From: Microbacteriaceae bacterium
GTDB lineage: Bacteria > Actinomycetota > Actinomycetes > Actinomycetales > Microbacteriaceae
Length of the DNA: 64,000 nucleotides
Assembly (NCBI GenBank): GCA_947452675.1
Contig: CANGDL010000001.1
Coordinates: 1 to 64,000 of the forward strand
Direction of reading: 5' to 3'
Position numbers and translations under genes: made by a program. A model generated the notes under the pieces. The model ran no database searches. It was not told the DNA's origin and saw nothing but the letters and a program-made list of their open reading frames with translations. This document shows, in pieces, positions 49,823 through 59,653 of the stretch; positions within the stretch are counted from its first letter, which is position 1, and every line of letters starts with the position of its first letter.

Positions 49823-50542
49823 ATGCCTTTAACACCCGAAGATGTAGTAAATAAGCGGTTTCAGCCCACCAAGTTTCGCGAGGGCTATGACCAGGATGAA
49901 GTCGACGACTTTCTTGATGAGATAGTTGTCGAGCTGCGCCGCCTCGGCCAAGAAAACGAAGATCTTCGTCAGCGACTGCTGGCATCAGAGTCTCGAATCG
50001 CCGAACTTCAGCGCAGTGGCGCGGGTCTAGCCGATCAACTCAACAACCCAACCGCCGAGTCGGCCTTGAGCCCAATCGTATCCAACGCCCCGAGCGCTTT
50101 CCCAGAGGCAACTCAGGACCCTTCAACTCTTGACTCAAACAACACCAATAACTTGCTCCAGTTGGCGCGAAAGCTTCACGAAGAGCACGTTCGCGATGGC
50201 CTTGCCAAGCGCGATGCACTCATCGCAGAAGGTCACGCAACCGCGGCACGCGTTGTCCGTGAGGCCGAAGCTCAGCAGCGAGCAGACATGAGCCGCCTAG
50301 AACAAGAAAAGGCCCTCATCGAGCACAGCATTCAGGAGCTGCGCAGTTTCGAGCGAGAGTACCGAATGAAGCTGAAGAGCTACATCGAGAGCCAACTCGA
50401 GGAGTTGGAGCACTCAGACGCTCCAACCACCAACACCGGTTCGACTCCAGCGATTGAGCAGAATGTATTCAATCCGAGCTACACAGCAGAGCCGGCTGCG
50501 CCGAGCAACCCATTCTCGGGTGACTTTGGTTTTGGCAACTAA
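49823..50542 (+). CDS. DivIVA-domain protein (Wag31-like)
   Basis: MPLTPEDVVNKRFQPTKFREGYDQDEVDDFLDEIVVELRRL DivIVA N-terminus; coiled coil. Confidence 0.95.
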   Translation: MPLTPEDVVNKRFQPTKFREGYDQDEVDDFLDEIVVELRRLGQENEDLRQRLLASESRIAELQRSGAGLADQLNNPTAESALSPIVSNAPSAFPEATQDPSTLDSNNTNNLLQLARKLHEEHVRDGLAKRDALIAEGHATAARVVREAEAQQRADMSRLEQEKALIEHSIQELRSFEREYRMKLKSYIESQLEELEHSDAPTTNTGSTPAIEQNVFNPSYTAEPAAPSNPFSGDFGFGN

Positions 50543-51041
50543 GAACTCAAAACGCGCTCGACTATTCGGTTTCTTGCTAACCGCTTGGTTCGTCATTGCG
50601 ATCGACCAATTCACCAAGTTTTGGGCAATCGAAAGCCTGCATCCTGGTGTGGCTAAGCCGCTTGTCGGCGACCTGGTCAGGCTTGTCTTGGTCTACAACG
50701 ATTCAGCTGCCTTTTCGATTGGCTACGGCGTGACTTGGATTTTTGCAATCGTTTCGACTCTTGCGACCCTAGCGATCCTCTGGTTCGCGCCGAAACTAGA
50801 AACTGTAGGCTGGTCAGTGGCTGGTGGCTTGGCTCTTGGCGGAGTTGTCGGCAATCTCATCGATCGCCTTACTCGTCCTCCTGGCTTTGGTCAGGGGCAG
50901 GTCGTAGATTTCATCTCGATCCCGCTTAACTTCCCAATTTTTAACGTTGCCGACATGGCCATCGTTTCGGTGGCAGTGATTGTCGTTCTTCGAATCATGA
51001 GCGGTACTGCACTCGGAAAATCTCCAAGCAAGAACGTATGA
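50520..51041 (+). CDS. lspA: Signal peptidase II
   Basis: AIDQFTKFWAIESL; LALGGVVGNLIDRL; VVDFISIPLNFPIFNVADMAI; likely GTG start at 50520 overlapping the DivIVA gene end. Confidence 0.92.
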   Translation: MTLVLATKNSKRARLFGFLLTAWFVIAIDQFTKFWAIESLHPGVAKPLVGDLVRLVLVYNDSAAFSIGYGVTWIFAIVSTLATLAILWFAPKLETVGWSVAGGLALGGVVGNLIDRLTRPPGFGQGQVVDFISIPLNFPIFNVADMAIVSVAVIVVLRIMSGTALGKSPSKNV

Positions 51042-51964
51042 GCGAATCTCGAATACTCCCGGTTCCTGAGGGGCTTGCCGGCGAGCGTGTGGATGCTGGT
51101 TTAGCTAAGTTGCTGGGGCTCTCACGCTCTGTATGTGCTGAAATGATCACCGATGGTTTGGTCTCACAAAACGGAAAAATCGTTTCAAAGTCTGATCGAT
51201 TAATGCACGATTCCTATCTCGAGGTCACTCTTCCCGAACCAAAAAACCGTCTCGAAATCGTTCCCGTTGAGGTCGCTGATTTCAAAATCATTTACCAGGA
51301 TGAAGACATCATCGTCATTGATAAGCCTGCTGGTGTTGCCTCGCATCCATCAGTTGGCTGGGATGGGCCAACGGTGCCCGGTGCACTTCTTGCCCTTGGC
51401 ATCCAAATTGCCACTTCGGGAGCCCAGGAGCGCCAAGGAATCGTTCAGCGGCTTGATGTTGGAACCAGCGGCCTGATGACGCTTGCGAAGTCAGAAGTCG
51501 CTTACTCGCGCCTCAAGCAGGCGTTTCGCGATCGCACGGTTCACAAGGTTTATCATGCCGTCATCCAAGGATTGGCTGATCCTTTGGCCGGCACCTTCGA
51601 TGCTCCCATCGGGCGCCACCCAAAGGCCGAATTCAAATTTGCGGTGATGAACGATGGCAAACATTCGGTGACACACTACGAAACGTTGGAGGCTTTTCCA
51701 TCGGCGTCACTAGTCGAGGTGGTTCTTGAGACGGGGCGCACGCATCAAATCCGAGTCCATTTCTCGGCATTCCGTCACCCGCTGGTTGGTGACACCATGT
51801 ATGGGGCAGACCCAAAGCTAGCGGTTAAGGTAAATCTTGACCGCCAGTGGTTGCATGCCAAGAAGCTGAGTTTCATCCATCCAACAAAAGGCGAAAGCGT
51901 CGAATTCGAGAGCGAATATCCAACTGATTTGGTTAAGGCGCTCGACATACTGCGAGGCTACTAA
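51038..51964 (+). CDS. RluA/RluD family pseudouridine synthase
   Basis: IIVIDKPAGVASHPS; VQRLDVGTSGLMTLAKS; ETGRTHQIRVHFSAFRHPLVGDTMYG. Confidence 0.94.
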   Translation: MSESRILPVPEGLAGERVDAGLAKLLGLSRSVCAEMITDGLVSQNGKIVSKSDRLMHDSYLEVTLPEPKNRLEIVPVEVADFKIIYQDEDIIVIDKPAGVASHPSVGWDGPTVPGALLALGIQIATSGAQERQGIVQRLDVGTSGLMTLAKSEVAYSRLKQAFRDRTVHKVYHAVIQGLADPLAGTFDAPIGRHPKAEFKFAVMNDGKHSVTHYETLEAFPSASLVEVVLETGRTHQIRVHFSAFRHPLVGDTMYGADPKLAVKVNLDRQWLHAKKLSFIHPTKGESVEFESEYPTDLVKALDILRGY

Positions 51965-52021
51965 GCGCGACCCAATTCTTGGGTTACAGTTGCCATCCGG
52001 CAGTGAGAAAAAGGAGGATAA

Positions 52022-55000
52022 ATGAGCACCGAAAAAGACTCATTCGTCCACCTCCACGTACACACCGAATATTCGATGCTCGATGGTGCGGCTCGCATCA
52101 AACCGCTAATCAATGAAGTTGCAGCACAAGGCATGCCTGCAATCGGAATCAGCGACCACGGCAACAACCACGGCGCCTTTGATTTTTACAAGACGGCCAA
52201 GTCTTCGGGCGTAAAGCCAATCATCGGCATAGAGGCGTACCTTTCACCCGGAACGGCCCGCCAGGATAGAACGCGCGTTCGCTGGGGCAACGGAGGAGAT
52301 GTCGACGGAGACGTTTCAGGTGGTGGCGCCTACACTCACATGACCATGTTCGCTGAGAACACCCCGGGCATGTACAACCTTTTCCGCATGTCATCTAAGG
52401 CATGGTTGGACGGTTATTACTTCAAACCTCGAATGGACCGCGAGCTCTTAAATACTTACGGCAAGGGCATCATCGCGACTACCGGTTGCGTGTCTGGCGA
52501 AGTGCAAACCAGACTCCGCCTAGGTCAGTATGAAGAGGCTAGAAAGGCAGCCGCCGAATTCCAGGATATTTTCGGCAAAGAGAATTACTTTGCCGAGATC
52601 ATGGATCACGGGATTGACATTGAGCGTCGAACCATGAGCGACTTAATTCGCCTTGCCAAAGACCTTGACATGCCGCTTTTAGCGACAAATGATCTCCATT
52701 ACACGCACGCGTCCGATGCCGTCGCTCACGAGGCTCTCCTCTGCGTTCAATCGGGTTCAACCTTGATGGACCCAAACCGTTTCAAGTTTGAAGGAACTGA
52801 GTTTTATCTAAAGTCAGCCAAACAGATGCGTGAGATTTTCTCCGACCATCCCGAAGCTTGCGATAACACGCTTCTTATCGCCGAGCGATGCAACGTTGAG
52901 TTTGTGGAACGCGAGCTTATGCCGCGTTTTCCAGTGCCAGAAGGCCATACAGAGGCATCATGGTTTGAGCAGGAAGTTGCTGCAGGCATGGACCGCCGAT
53001 ACAAGGGGCAAATCCCCGAGGCGCAGGCGAAACAGGTTTCTTATGAGGTTGAAGTCATCAAGCAGATGGGCTTCCCAGGTTACTTCCTTGTAGTTGCTGA
53101 CTTTATCGCCTGGGCGCGGGCACAGGGAATCCGCGTGGGCCCTGGTCGTGGTTCGGCAGCTGGATCAATCGTTGCCTACGCGCTTGGAATCACCGAGCTT
53201 GACCCGGTAAAGCATGGTCTAATCTTCGAGCGCTTCCTAAACCCAGAGCGCGTTTCAATGCCAGATATCGATGTCGACTTTGATGACCGTCGTCGTGGTG
53301 AAGTGATTCGCTACGTTTCAGACAAGTATGGTGACGATCGTGTCGCGCAGATTGTGACTTTTGGAACCATCAAGGCAAAACAGGCACTCAAGGATGCCGG
53401 TCGAGTTTTAGCAATGCCGTATTCGGTGGGGGAGAAGCTCACAAAAGCAATGCCTCCGATGGTTTTAGGGCGCGATATTGCTCTCAATGACATGATCGAC
53501 AAGACCTCGGAGCGCTATAAAGAAGCGCAGGATTTCCGCGATCTGATTGAAGGTGACGACGATTCTGCGAAGGTGTTCGAACTCGCCCAAGGGCTAGAGA
53601 ACCTCAAGCGTCAGTGGGGTGTGCACGCGGCAGGTGTGATCATGTCGGCCGAGCCTCTTCTCGATGTAATCCCGATTATGAAGCGCGAAGATGATGGCGT
53701 AATCATCACTCAGTTCGATCAACCGCCTTGTGAAAAACTCGGCTTGTTGAAGATGGACTTCTTGGGGCTACGAAACCTCACTGTCCTTGATGACACGCTT
53801 GCGAACATCAAGTCGAACCGCGGCGAAACGGTTGTGCTTGAAGAGCTCGATCTCGATTCCGACCAGGCAACTTTCGATTTGCTTTCTAGGGGAGACACAT
53901 TAGGCGTATTCCAGCTCGATGGAACCGCGATGCGTTCTTTGCTTCGCCTGTTGAAACCAAGTCTGTTCGAGCATATTTCAGCTGTTATTGCTCTCTACCG
54001 CCCAGGCCCGATGGGCATGAACTCTCACACGAACTATGCGCTTCGAAAAAACGGTCTTCAAGAAGTGGACTCTGTTCACCCCGAATTGTCGGAGTCGCTT
54101 TCGGAAGTCTTGGACCCAACCTATGGGCTTATCGTTTATCAGGAGCAGGTGATGGCAGCCGCGCAGAAGGCCGCTGGCTTCACCCTTGGTAAGGCGGATT
54201 TGCTTCGCCGAGCGATGGGTAAGAAAAATAAGGAAGAGCTGGACAAGCAATACGAGGGCTTCTCGGATGGCATGAAGGCAAACGATTACTCAGAGGAAGC
54301 CATCAAGGCACTCTGGGATACGCTGCTGCCATTTGCCGACTACGCATTCAACCGTGCACACTCTGCAGCCTACGGAGTGCTTTCATACTGGACTGCTTAC
54401 CTCAAAGCCAACTATCCGGCCGAGTATATGGCTGCCTTGTTGACCTCGGTAGGAGATTCGAAGGACAAGCTTGGGCTCTACTTGAGCGAATGTCGCCGCA
54501 TGGGAATCAATGTTTTAGCCCCAGATGTGAATGAATCTATTGCAGCATTCTCTGCTGTCGGCATGGACATCCGATTTGGGCTTGGTGCGGTTCGAAATGT
54601 AGGCCTCAACGTGGTTGAGGGAATCGCCTCTGCTCGTCAAGAAAAGGGTAGATTCACTACCTTCCATGACTTCCTGCGCAAAGTACCATCCGTGGTTTGT
54701 AGCAAACGTGTCATAGAATCGTTGATCAAGGCCGGCGCCTTCGACACGCTAGGCAACACCCGTCGCGCACTAGTTGAGATTCACGAGGAAGCTGTCGACG
54801 AGCAAGCCTCGTTGAAAAAGAATGAGGCAGTTGGTCAAGTTGACCTTTTCGGCTCACTTTTCGATTCTGACCCAGCCGTTGGCGACACTTTCGGCGGATC
54901 TGTTCCTGATCGTCCCGAGTGGCCAAAGAAAGAGAAGCTTGCCTATGAGCGAGACATGCTCGGCTTGTATGTCAGCGACCACCCCCTAGCTGGCCGTGAA

Positions 55001-55558
55001 GCCCAACTAGCTCGTCATGGACAAATGACGATTTCTGACCTCCAGGCAAGCGAAACTATTGCAGATGGCGAAACGGTGACTATCGCTGGATTAGTCACCT
55101 CGGTTCAACATCGAGTTGCACGAGCATCGGGAAACCCATATGGTGCAGTAACTCTCGAAGACTTCGAGGGCGAGCTCAACGTGATGCTAATGGGCAAAAC
55201 TTATCAAGAGTATGGTCGCAACCTTGAAGCCGATCAGGTGGTTGTAATTCGGGGCCGCGTGAGCCAACGAGACGATGGCAAGAGCCTCAATGCTTATTCG
55301 ATTGAGACCATTGAAGGCGGCGGCGATGGCCCGAGTGGTCCGTTAATGCTCAAGCTTCAAGAAGCAGAGGCGACCCGCGAGGTATTGGAAGAGCTCGACC
55401 GAATTTTGCGCACGAATTCTGGCACGGATGAAGTTCAGGTTCGTTTAATTAGCGGTGAACAGGAGCGACTCTTCAAGCTCCAACCGACGGTAAGAATCAG
55501 CAGTGAACTTATTGGTGAGTTAAAGGTGCTCCTTGGCGCCTCGTGCTTGAGCGCCTAA
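52022..55558 (+). CDS. dnaE: DNA polymerase III alpha subunit
   Basis: PHP N-terminus VHLHVHTEYSMLDGAARI; GPGRGSAAGSIVAYALGIT; PDIDVDFDDRRRGEVIRYV; SD AAGGAGGATAA. Confidence 0.98.
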   Translation: MSTEKDSFVHLHVHTEYSMLDGAARIKPLINEVAAQGMPAIGISDHGNNHGAFDFYKTAKSSGVKPIIGIEAYLSPGTARQDRTRVRWGNGGDVDGDVSGGGAYTHMTMFAENTPGMYNLFRMSSKAWLDGYYFKPRMDRELLNTYGKGIIATTGCVSGEVQTRLRLGQYEEARKAAAEFQDIFGKENYFAEIMDHGIDIERRTMSDLIRLAKDLDMPLLATNDLHYTHASDAVAHEALLCVQSGSTLMDPNRFKFEGTEFYLKSAKQMREIFSDHPEACDNTLLIAERCNVEFVERELMPRFPVPEGHTEASWFEQEVAAGMDRRYKGQIPEAQAKQVSYEVEVIKQMGFPGYFLVVADFIAWARAQGIRVGPGRGSAAGSIVAYALGITELDPVKHGLIFERFLNPERVSMPDIDVDFDDRRRGEVIRYVSDKYGDDRVAQIVTFGTIKAKQALKDAGRVLAMPYSVGEKLTKAMPPMVLGRDIALNDMIDKTSERYKEAQDFRDLIEGDDDSAKVFELAQGLENLKRQWGVHAAGVIMSAEPLLDVIPIMKREDDGVIITQFDQPPCEKLGLLKMDFLGLRNLTVLDDTLANIKSNRGETVVLEELDLDSDQATFDLLSRGDTLGVFQLDGTAMRSLLRLLKPSLFEHISAVIALYRPGPMGMNSHTNYALRKNGLQEVDSVHPELSESLSEVLDPTYGLIVYQEQVMAAAQKAAGFTLGKADLLRRAMGKKNKEELDKQYEGFSDGMKANDYSEEAIKALWDTLLPFADYAFNRAHSAAYGVLSYWTAYLKANYPAEYMAALLTSVGDSKDKLGLYLSECRRMGINVLAPDVNESIAAFSAVGMDIRFGLGAVRNVGLNVVEGIASARQEKGRFTTFHDFLRKVPSVVCSKRVIESLIKAGAFDTLGNTRRALVEIHEEAVDEQASLKKNEAVGQVDLFGSLFDSDPAVGDTFGGSVPDRPEWPKKEKLAYERDMLGLYVSDHPLAGREAQLARHGQMTISDLQASETIADGETVTIAGLVTSVQHRVARASGNPYGAVTLEDFEGELNVMLMGKTYQEYGRNLEADQVVVIRGRVSQRDDGKSLNAYSIETIEGGGDGPSGPLMLKLQEAEATREVLEELDRILRTNSGTDEVQVRLISGEQERLFKLQPTVRISSELIGELKVLLGASCLSA

Positions 55559-55573
55559 ACGCAGCGGATCCGC

Positions 55574-56077
55574 TTAGAGTTTCTCGCCAGGCTTCATGTA
55601 GCTGCGCTGGTAGTAGAGCAAGGCCTCATCTTCGTTGCCGGCCAGGCCTTCAACAACGTCAACGATGACCACCGCGTTATTTTCGATGTTATGGATGTCG
55701 CGAATCTTGGCAATCAAAATTGAAGTTGCAGCCGGGAAAACCGGAACCTGATATGGGCCTTCGTGCCAATCCTGTGGCACGAATCGCTGAGTGTGGTCGG
55801 CAGCCATTCGCTGAGCGAGTTCTACTGTGCCCGCACCCAGGGTGTGAATGCCAACATATTTGCCAACCTCGAGACTTGGAAACGTGCTCGAGCCCTGTGA
55901 AACGTTGAAACTTGCCAGCGGCGGATTCGCACCGAGCGAAGTCATCGAAGTTGCGGTGAAACCAATTGGGTTTTTGGAACTGTCAAGCAAGGTGATCACC
56001 GAGACGCCAGACGCGTGGCGGCGAAAACTCGCGCGAAGCGCTTCAACTGGATCTTTTTCTGGAATTAGATTTTGCAT
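55574..56077 (-). CDS. Flavin reductase family protein
   Basis: FRRHASGVSVITLLDSSKNPIGFTATSMTSLGANPPLASFNV flavin reductase-like domain. Confidence 0.9.
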   Translation of the reverse strand: MQNLIPEKDPVEALRASFRRHASGVSVITLLDSSKNPIGFTATSMTSLGANPPLASFNVSQGSSTFPSLEVGKYVGIHTLGAGTVELAQRMAADHTQRFVPQDWHEGPYQVPVFPAATSILIAKIRDIHNIENNAVVIVDVVEGLAGNEDEALLYYQRSYMKPGEKL

Positions 56078-56171
56078 TTTCTACCTTTATCTCAACGGCT
56101 TCAACAATAGTCAACCGGGGATTGTTTCCGTTTCAACGCCTAGAATTACCAAGAACCATTACGGAGGAAAT

Positions 56172-57500
56172 TTGACCGAGTCTCAAAAGGTGAACTTGCG
56201 TCTTGTCGACATGCGAGGCAAACGTCTAGATTCTCGCGCAGTCAACACTGCGGTTCCCCGTGCCACGGTTGACATCAACATTGCAATTGGGCAAATATCT
56301 GGGCTTTTAGAAGACGTAAGGCTTCGTGGTGTGGAAGCAGTGGTCGATGTCACAGTCGAGCGCGACGGGGTGGATCCGCGTCCGATTAGGGTTTCTAAGG
56401 CAGAGCTGGTCAAGGCCTTGGCAGAGTTAAACCCAAAGTTGCGCAGTGCCATCGAAGAATCAATCGCGCGAGTGCGAAAAGTTTCTCTGGCAACCATGCC
56501 CAAGTCGGTAGAAATTGATTTAGCCAATGGAGCCAAAGTTCACCAACGCTACCAGCCGGTAGATTCGGTAGGTCTTTATGTGCCCGGCGGTAAAGCCGTC
56601 TATCCGTCTTCGGTGATTATGAATGTCGTTCCGGCTCAGATTGCAGGCGTCCGACGACTCGTTGTCGCTTCGCCGGCCCAGCAGGAATTTGGTGGCCGGC
56701 CGCACCCGACCGTTCTAGCAACCGCCGAATTGCTTGGCGTCGACGAGGTGTTGTGCGTTGGTGGCCCGGCCGCTATTGCAAGCTTCGCGCATGGATTGCC
56801 ACAGATTGAATTCGAAGGCGTGAACCTTGTCACTGGGCCCGGCAATATTTATGTAGCCGCCGCTAAACGTGCCCTTCGCGGCACCATAGGCATCGACTCA
56901 GAAGCTGGCACGACGGAGATTCTTGTGCTTGCCGACGCGAGTGCCAATGCCGAATTCATCGCCTATGACTTAGTCAGCCAAGCCGAACACGACGAGGCTG
57001 CAGCATCGGTATTGGTTACCGATTCGGAGGCACTTGCCAAGGAAGTTCTCGATCGTATTTCTGTAGTCGCGAACTCAACGACGCACGCCGAAAGAGTTCG
57101 GATAGCTTTGGAAGGCCAACAGTCGGCTGTGGTTCTGGTGGATGACCTCGCCGCTGGCATTGCTTTTGCTAACGCCTACGCAACTGAACACCTCGAAATT
57201 CAGACTTCAAACAATCAGCAGGTGCTTAGCGAAATCAGTAATGCTGGCGCGATCTTTGTTGGTGATTACTCGCCGGTTAGCCTGGGAGACTACATGGCCG
57301 GGTCGAACCACGTTTTACCAACCGGGCAGCAGGCTAAGTTTGGTGCGGGCCTCGGCGTGCTTAGCTTCTTGAGAGCGCAACAGATAATCGACTACAACGA
57401 GGTAGGGCTGACTGAAATTGGTCTTATGGTTGATGAATTCGCAAAATCCGAAGGTTTGCCCGCCCACGGGGAAGCCATCCTCGCGAGAATGAAACTTTAG
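56172..57500 (+). CDS. hisD: Histidinol dehydrogenase
   Basis: YVPGGKAVYPSSVIMNVVPAQIAGV; GPGNIYVAAAKR; SQAEHDEAAASVLVT; TTG start at 56172 after ACGGAGGAAA (track start 55848 is too long). Confidence 0.95.
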   Translation: MTESQKVNLRLVDMRGKRLDSRAVNTAVPRATVDINIAIGQISGLLEDVRLRGVEAVVDVTVERDGVDPRPIRVSKAELVKALAELNPKLRSAIEESIARVRKVSLATMPKSVEIDLANGAKVHQRYQPVDSVGLYVPGGKAVYPSSVIMNVVPAQIAGVRRLVVASPAQQEFGGRPHPTVLATAELLGVDEVLCVGGPAAIASFAHGLPQIEFEGVNLVTGPGNIYVAAAKRALRGTIGIDSEAGTTEILVLADASANAEFIAYDLVSQAEHDEAAASVLVTDSEALAKEVLDRISVVANSTTHAERVRIALEGQQSAVVLVDDLAAGIAFANAYATEHLEIQTSNNQQVLSEISNAGAIFVGDYSPVSLGDYMAGSNHVLPTGQQAKFGAGLGVLSFLRAQQIIDYNEVGLTEIGLMVDEFAKSEGLPAHGEAILARMKL

Positions 57501-57515
57501 GCAAGGGAGCAATAA

Positions 57516-57986
57516 ATGCATTGTCCGTTCTGTCGCTACCCCGACTCTCGAGTTACAGACTCACGCACCTCTGACGATGGCTCCTCCATCCGCCGCCGCC
57601 GTCAATGCCCAGAGTGCAATATGCGTTTTAGCACCACGGAAACAGCCAGTCTCCTGGTGGTGAAGCGAAGTGGGGTGACCGAGCCCTTCCGTCGAGACAA
57701 GATTGTGAACGGCGTTCGTAAAGCCTGCCAGGGTCGCCCAGTTTCCGATGCTGACCTTGCCTTGCTCGCTCAAGAAGTTGAAGAGAGTGTTCGCTCGAGC
57801 GGTGTCGCTCAGATCGATGCCTTCGACGTCGGGTTAGCAACACTCGAACCACTGCGCAAACTTGACGAAGTCGCTTTCATGCGTTTTGCGAGCGTCTACC
57901 AAGGATGGGAAACTCTTGAAGACTTCGAAGCGGCAATTGGGGTTTTGAAGCAAAATCGTGGCCATCTCGAGAAACAGGCCGAATAG
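57516..57986 (+). CDS. nrdR: Transcriptional repressor NrdR
   Basis: [17 protein letters not shown] zinc ribbon; ATP-cone [24 protein letters not shown]. Confidence 0.97.
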   Translation: MHCPFCRYPDSRVTDSRTSDDGSSIRRRRQCPECNMRFSTTETASLLVVKRSGVTEPFRRDKIVNGVRKACQGRPVSDADLALLAQEVEESVRSSGVAQIDAFDVGLATLEPLRKLDEVAFMRFASVYQGWETLEDFEAAIGVLKQNRGHLEKQAE

Positions 57987-57991
57987 TAAAT

Positions 57992-59014
57992 ATGTTTTAT
58001 CAATTCATTTTCAAAAATGTCTTCGCCAAGATGGATCCAGAGCAAGCCCATCATCTGGTGATGTTCGCCATCCGTTTAGCAGGTGCGGTCGGACTAACCC
58101 GGCTGGCAAGGCTTCGCCCAACGGGCAGGGGAGCCGTTCAGGCATTCGGACTTCACTTCGACGCCCCATTCGGCCTAGCCGCAGGTTTCGATAAGAATGC
58201 GATAGCCATAAAAGCTCTCGGTGATCTCGGTTTCTCGCACGTAGAGATTGGAACGGTAACGGCTGTTGCTCAATCTGGCAACGAAAAACCGCGACTATTC
58301 CGACTGATTGACGATCGAGCCTTGATAAATCGAATGGGCTTCAATAACCAGGGTGCCGAAGTGGTTGCAGCGCGACTGGCCAAATTACGCGCCAAGCACG
58401 GCAGTAAACTGCCCATCATTGGCGTGAACATCGGTAAATCTCGAGTGGTTGAGGTTGAAAATGCAGTAGATGACTACCGGACCAGCGCCAGACTACTTTC
58501 GAAGCATGCTGACTATGTGGCGGTAAACGTCTCATCGCCAAACACTCCTGGCCTCCGTTCACTTCAGTCCGTTGAAGCTTTGCGGCCAATTCTCACCGCT
58601 GTTCAAGATGAAGCGGCGGGTAAACCAATCCTGGTAAAGATTGCACCGGACCTAGCTGACGAGGATGTCCTCGCGGTGGCTGATTTGGCACTTGAACTGG
58701 GTCTAGACGGTGTGATTGCCACCAACACCACGATTTCACGCGAAGGGCTCTCGACTGATTCGAGCAAGGTGGCACAAATCGGTGCCGGTGGGCTTTCTGG
58801 AGCTCCTCTTAAGCTGCGTTCGATCGAAGTTCTCAAAATCTTGGCAGATCGCCTCAATGGACGAGTTGCAATCATCTCAGTCGGTGGCATTGAAACCGGC
58901 GAAGAGGCGGCTGCGAGACTTGCTGCTGGAGCAACATTGGTTCAGGGTTACAGCGGTTACATCTATGCGGGCCCATTTTGGGCTCGAACCTTGAATAAGT
59001 TTCTCACCAGATAA
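57992..59014 (+). CDS. pyrD: Dihydroorotate dehydrogenase (quinone type, class 2)
   Basis: FGLAAGFDKNAIAIKALGDLGFSHVEIGTVTA; NRMGFNNQGAE; VNVSSPNTPGLRSLQ; SVGGIETGEEAAARLAAGATLVQGYSG. Confidence 0.96.
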   Translation: MFYQFIFKNVFAKMDPEQAHHLVMFAIRLAGAVGLTRLARLRPTGRGAVQAFGLHFDAPFGLAAGFDKNAIAIKALGDLGFSHVEIGTVTAVAQSGNEKPRLFRLIDDRALINRMGFNNQGAEVVAARLAKLRAKHGSKLPIIGVNIGKSRVVEVENAVDDYRTSARLLSKHADYVAVNVSSPNTPGLRSLQSVEALRPILTAVQDEAAGKPILVKIAPDLADEDVLAVADLALELGLDGVIATNTTISREGLSTDSSKVAQIGAGGLSGAPLKLRSIEVLKILADRLNGRVAIISVGGIETGEEAAARLAAGATLVQGYSGYIYAGPFWARTLNKFLTR

Positions 59015-59033
59015 CTTTAAGGAACCTAATAAA

Positions 59034-59063
59034 AAAGGGTGACCGCCGAGGCGATCACCCTTT
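59034..59063. terminator. Bidirectional terminator-like hairpin between convergent pyrD and DUF3043 gene
   Basis: AAAAAAGGGTGACCGCC-GA-GGCGATCACCCTTTC, one mismatch. Confidence 0.85.
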
Positions 59064-59075
59064 CATTTGAAGCTT

Positions 59076-59612
59076 CTAGCTCACCTTGTCACCACGTCGA
59101 ACCTGAGGCTTAGGCAAGCGCATTGGGCGCATCTGAATCGAGCGCATTGCCGCATACCAGCGAACGCCCTTTTCAGTCTTTCCCTTACCGAACTTGTTAT
59201 CGATCGCTTTTTCAACTCGACGTCCGATTAAGAACGCGTCTACCGCGATTACAAAAAAAAGAATCCACATGCCAAGCAAGGTGTAAACCTGAACCGCAGT
59301 GTTGCCCGCGTAGGAAATGATGATCATGATGAACAACGCTGGCATAACAAGTTGCCCTGCCGTGAATCGAGCATCGACAACGTCTCGCGCCATGCGGCGC
59401 TGAGGGCCCTTGTCACGCGCGGTCAGATATCTTTCTTCGCCGCGTGCCATGCCGTCACGAGCCTTGCGGCGCTCAGCTACTGCCTGCGCTTTGGCGACCT
59501 TGATCGCTTCAGGTGACTTATCGCCAATAAGTGGTTTGCGGTTTGCGGCTTCCTGCTGCTTGCGAGCCGGAGTCGGGCGGCCCTTGCCGGTAGCTGGGGT
59601 TTTTTCAGGCAT
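59076..59612 (-). CDS. DUF3043 domain-containing membrane protein
   Basis: GKGRPTPARKQQEAANRKPLIG...; two TM segments; common actinobacterial family. Confidence 0.88.
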   Translation of the reverse strand: MPEKTPATGKGRPTPARKQQEAANRKPLIGDKSPEAIKVAKAQAVAERRKARDGMARGEERYLTARDKGPQRRMARDVVDARFTAGQLVMPALFIMIIISYAGNTAVQVYTLLGMWILFFVIAVDAFLIGRRVEKAIDNKFGKGKTEKGVRWYAAMRSIQMRPMRLPKPQVRRGDKVS

Positions 59613-59653
59613 AGATGTTCCTCAAATCCAAGTTGGACTTTAAGATTACTCTC

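Noticed and set aside
51965-52021. ACCCAA-TTC-TTGGGT hairpin before dnaE as terminator
   Set aside because: Only a 6-bp stem with no T-tract; too weak to call.
55564-55573. GCGGATCCGC palindrome between dnaE and flavin reductase
   Set aside because: A 10-bp palindrome between convergent genes with no promoter context; likely chance or a minor terminator element.
55848-56171. N-terminal extension of the hisD ORF
   Set aside because: It overlaps the flavin reductase gene on the opposite strand and the intergenic promoter region; an SD (GGAGGA) precedes TTG 56172, and homology begins there.
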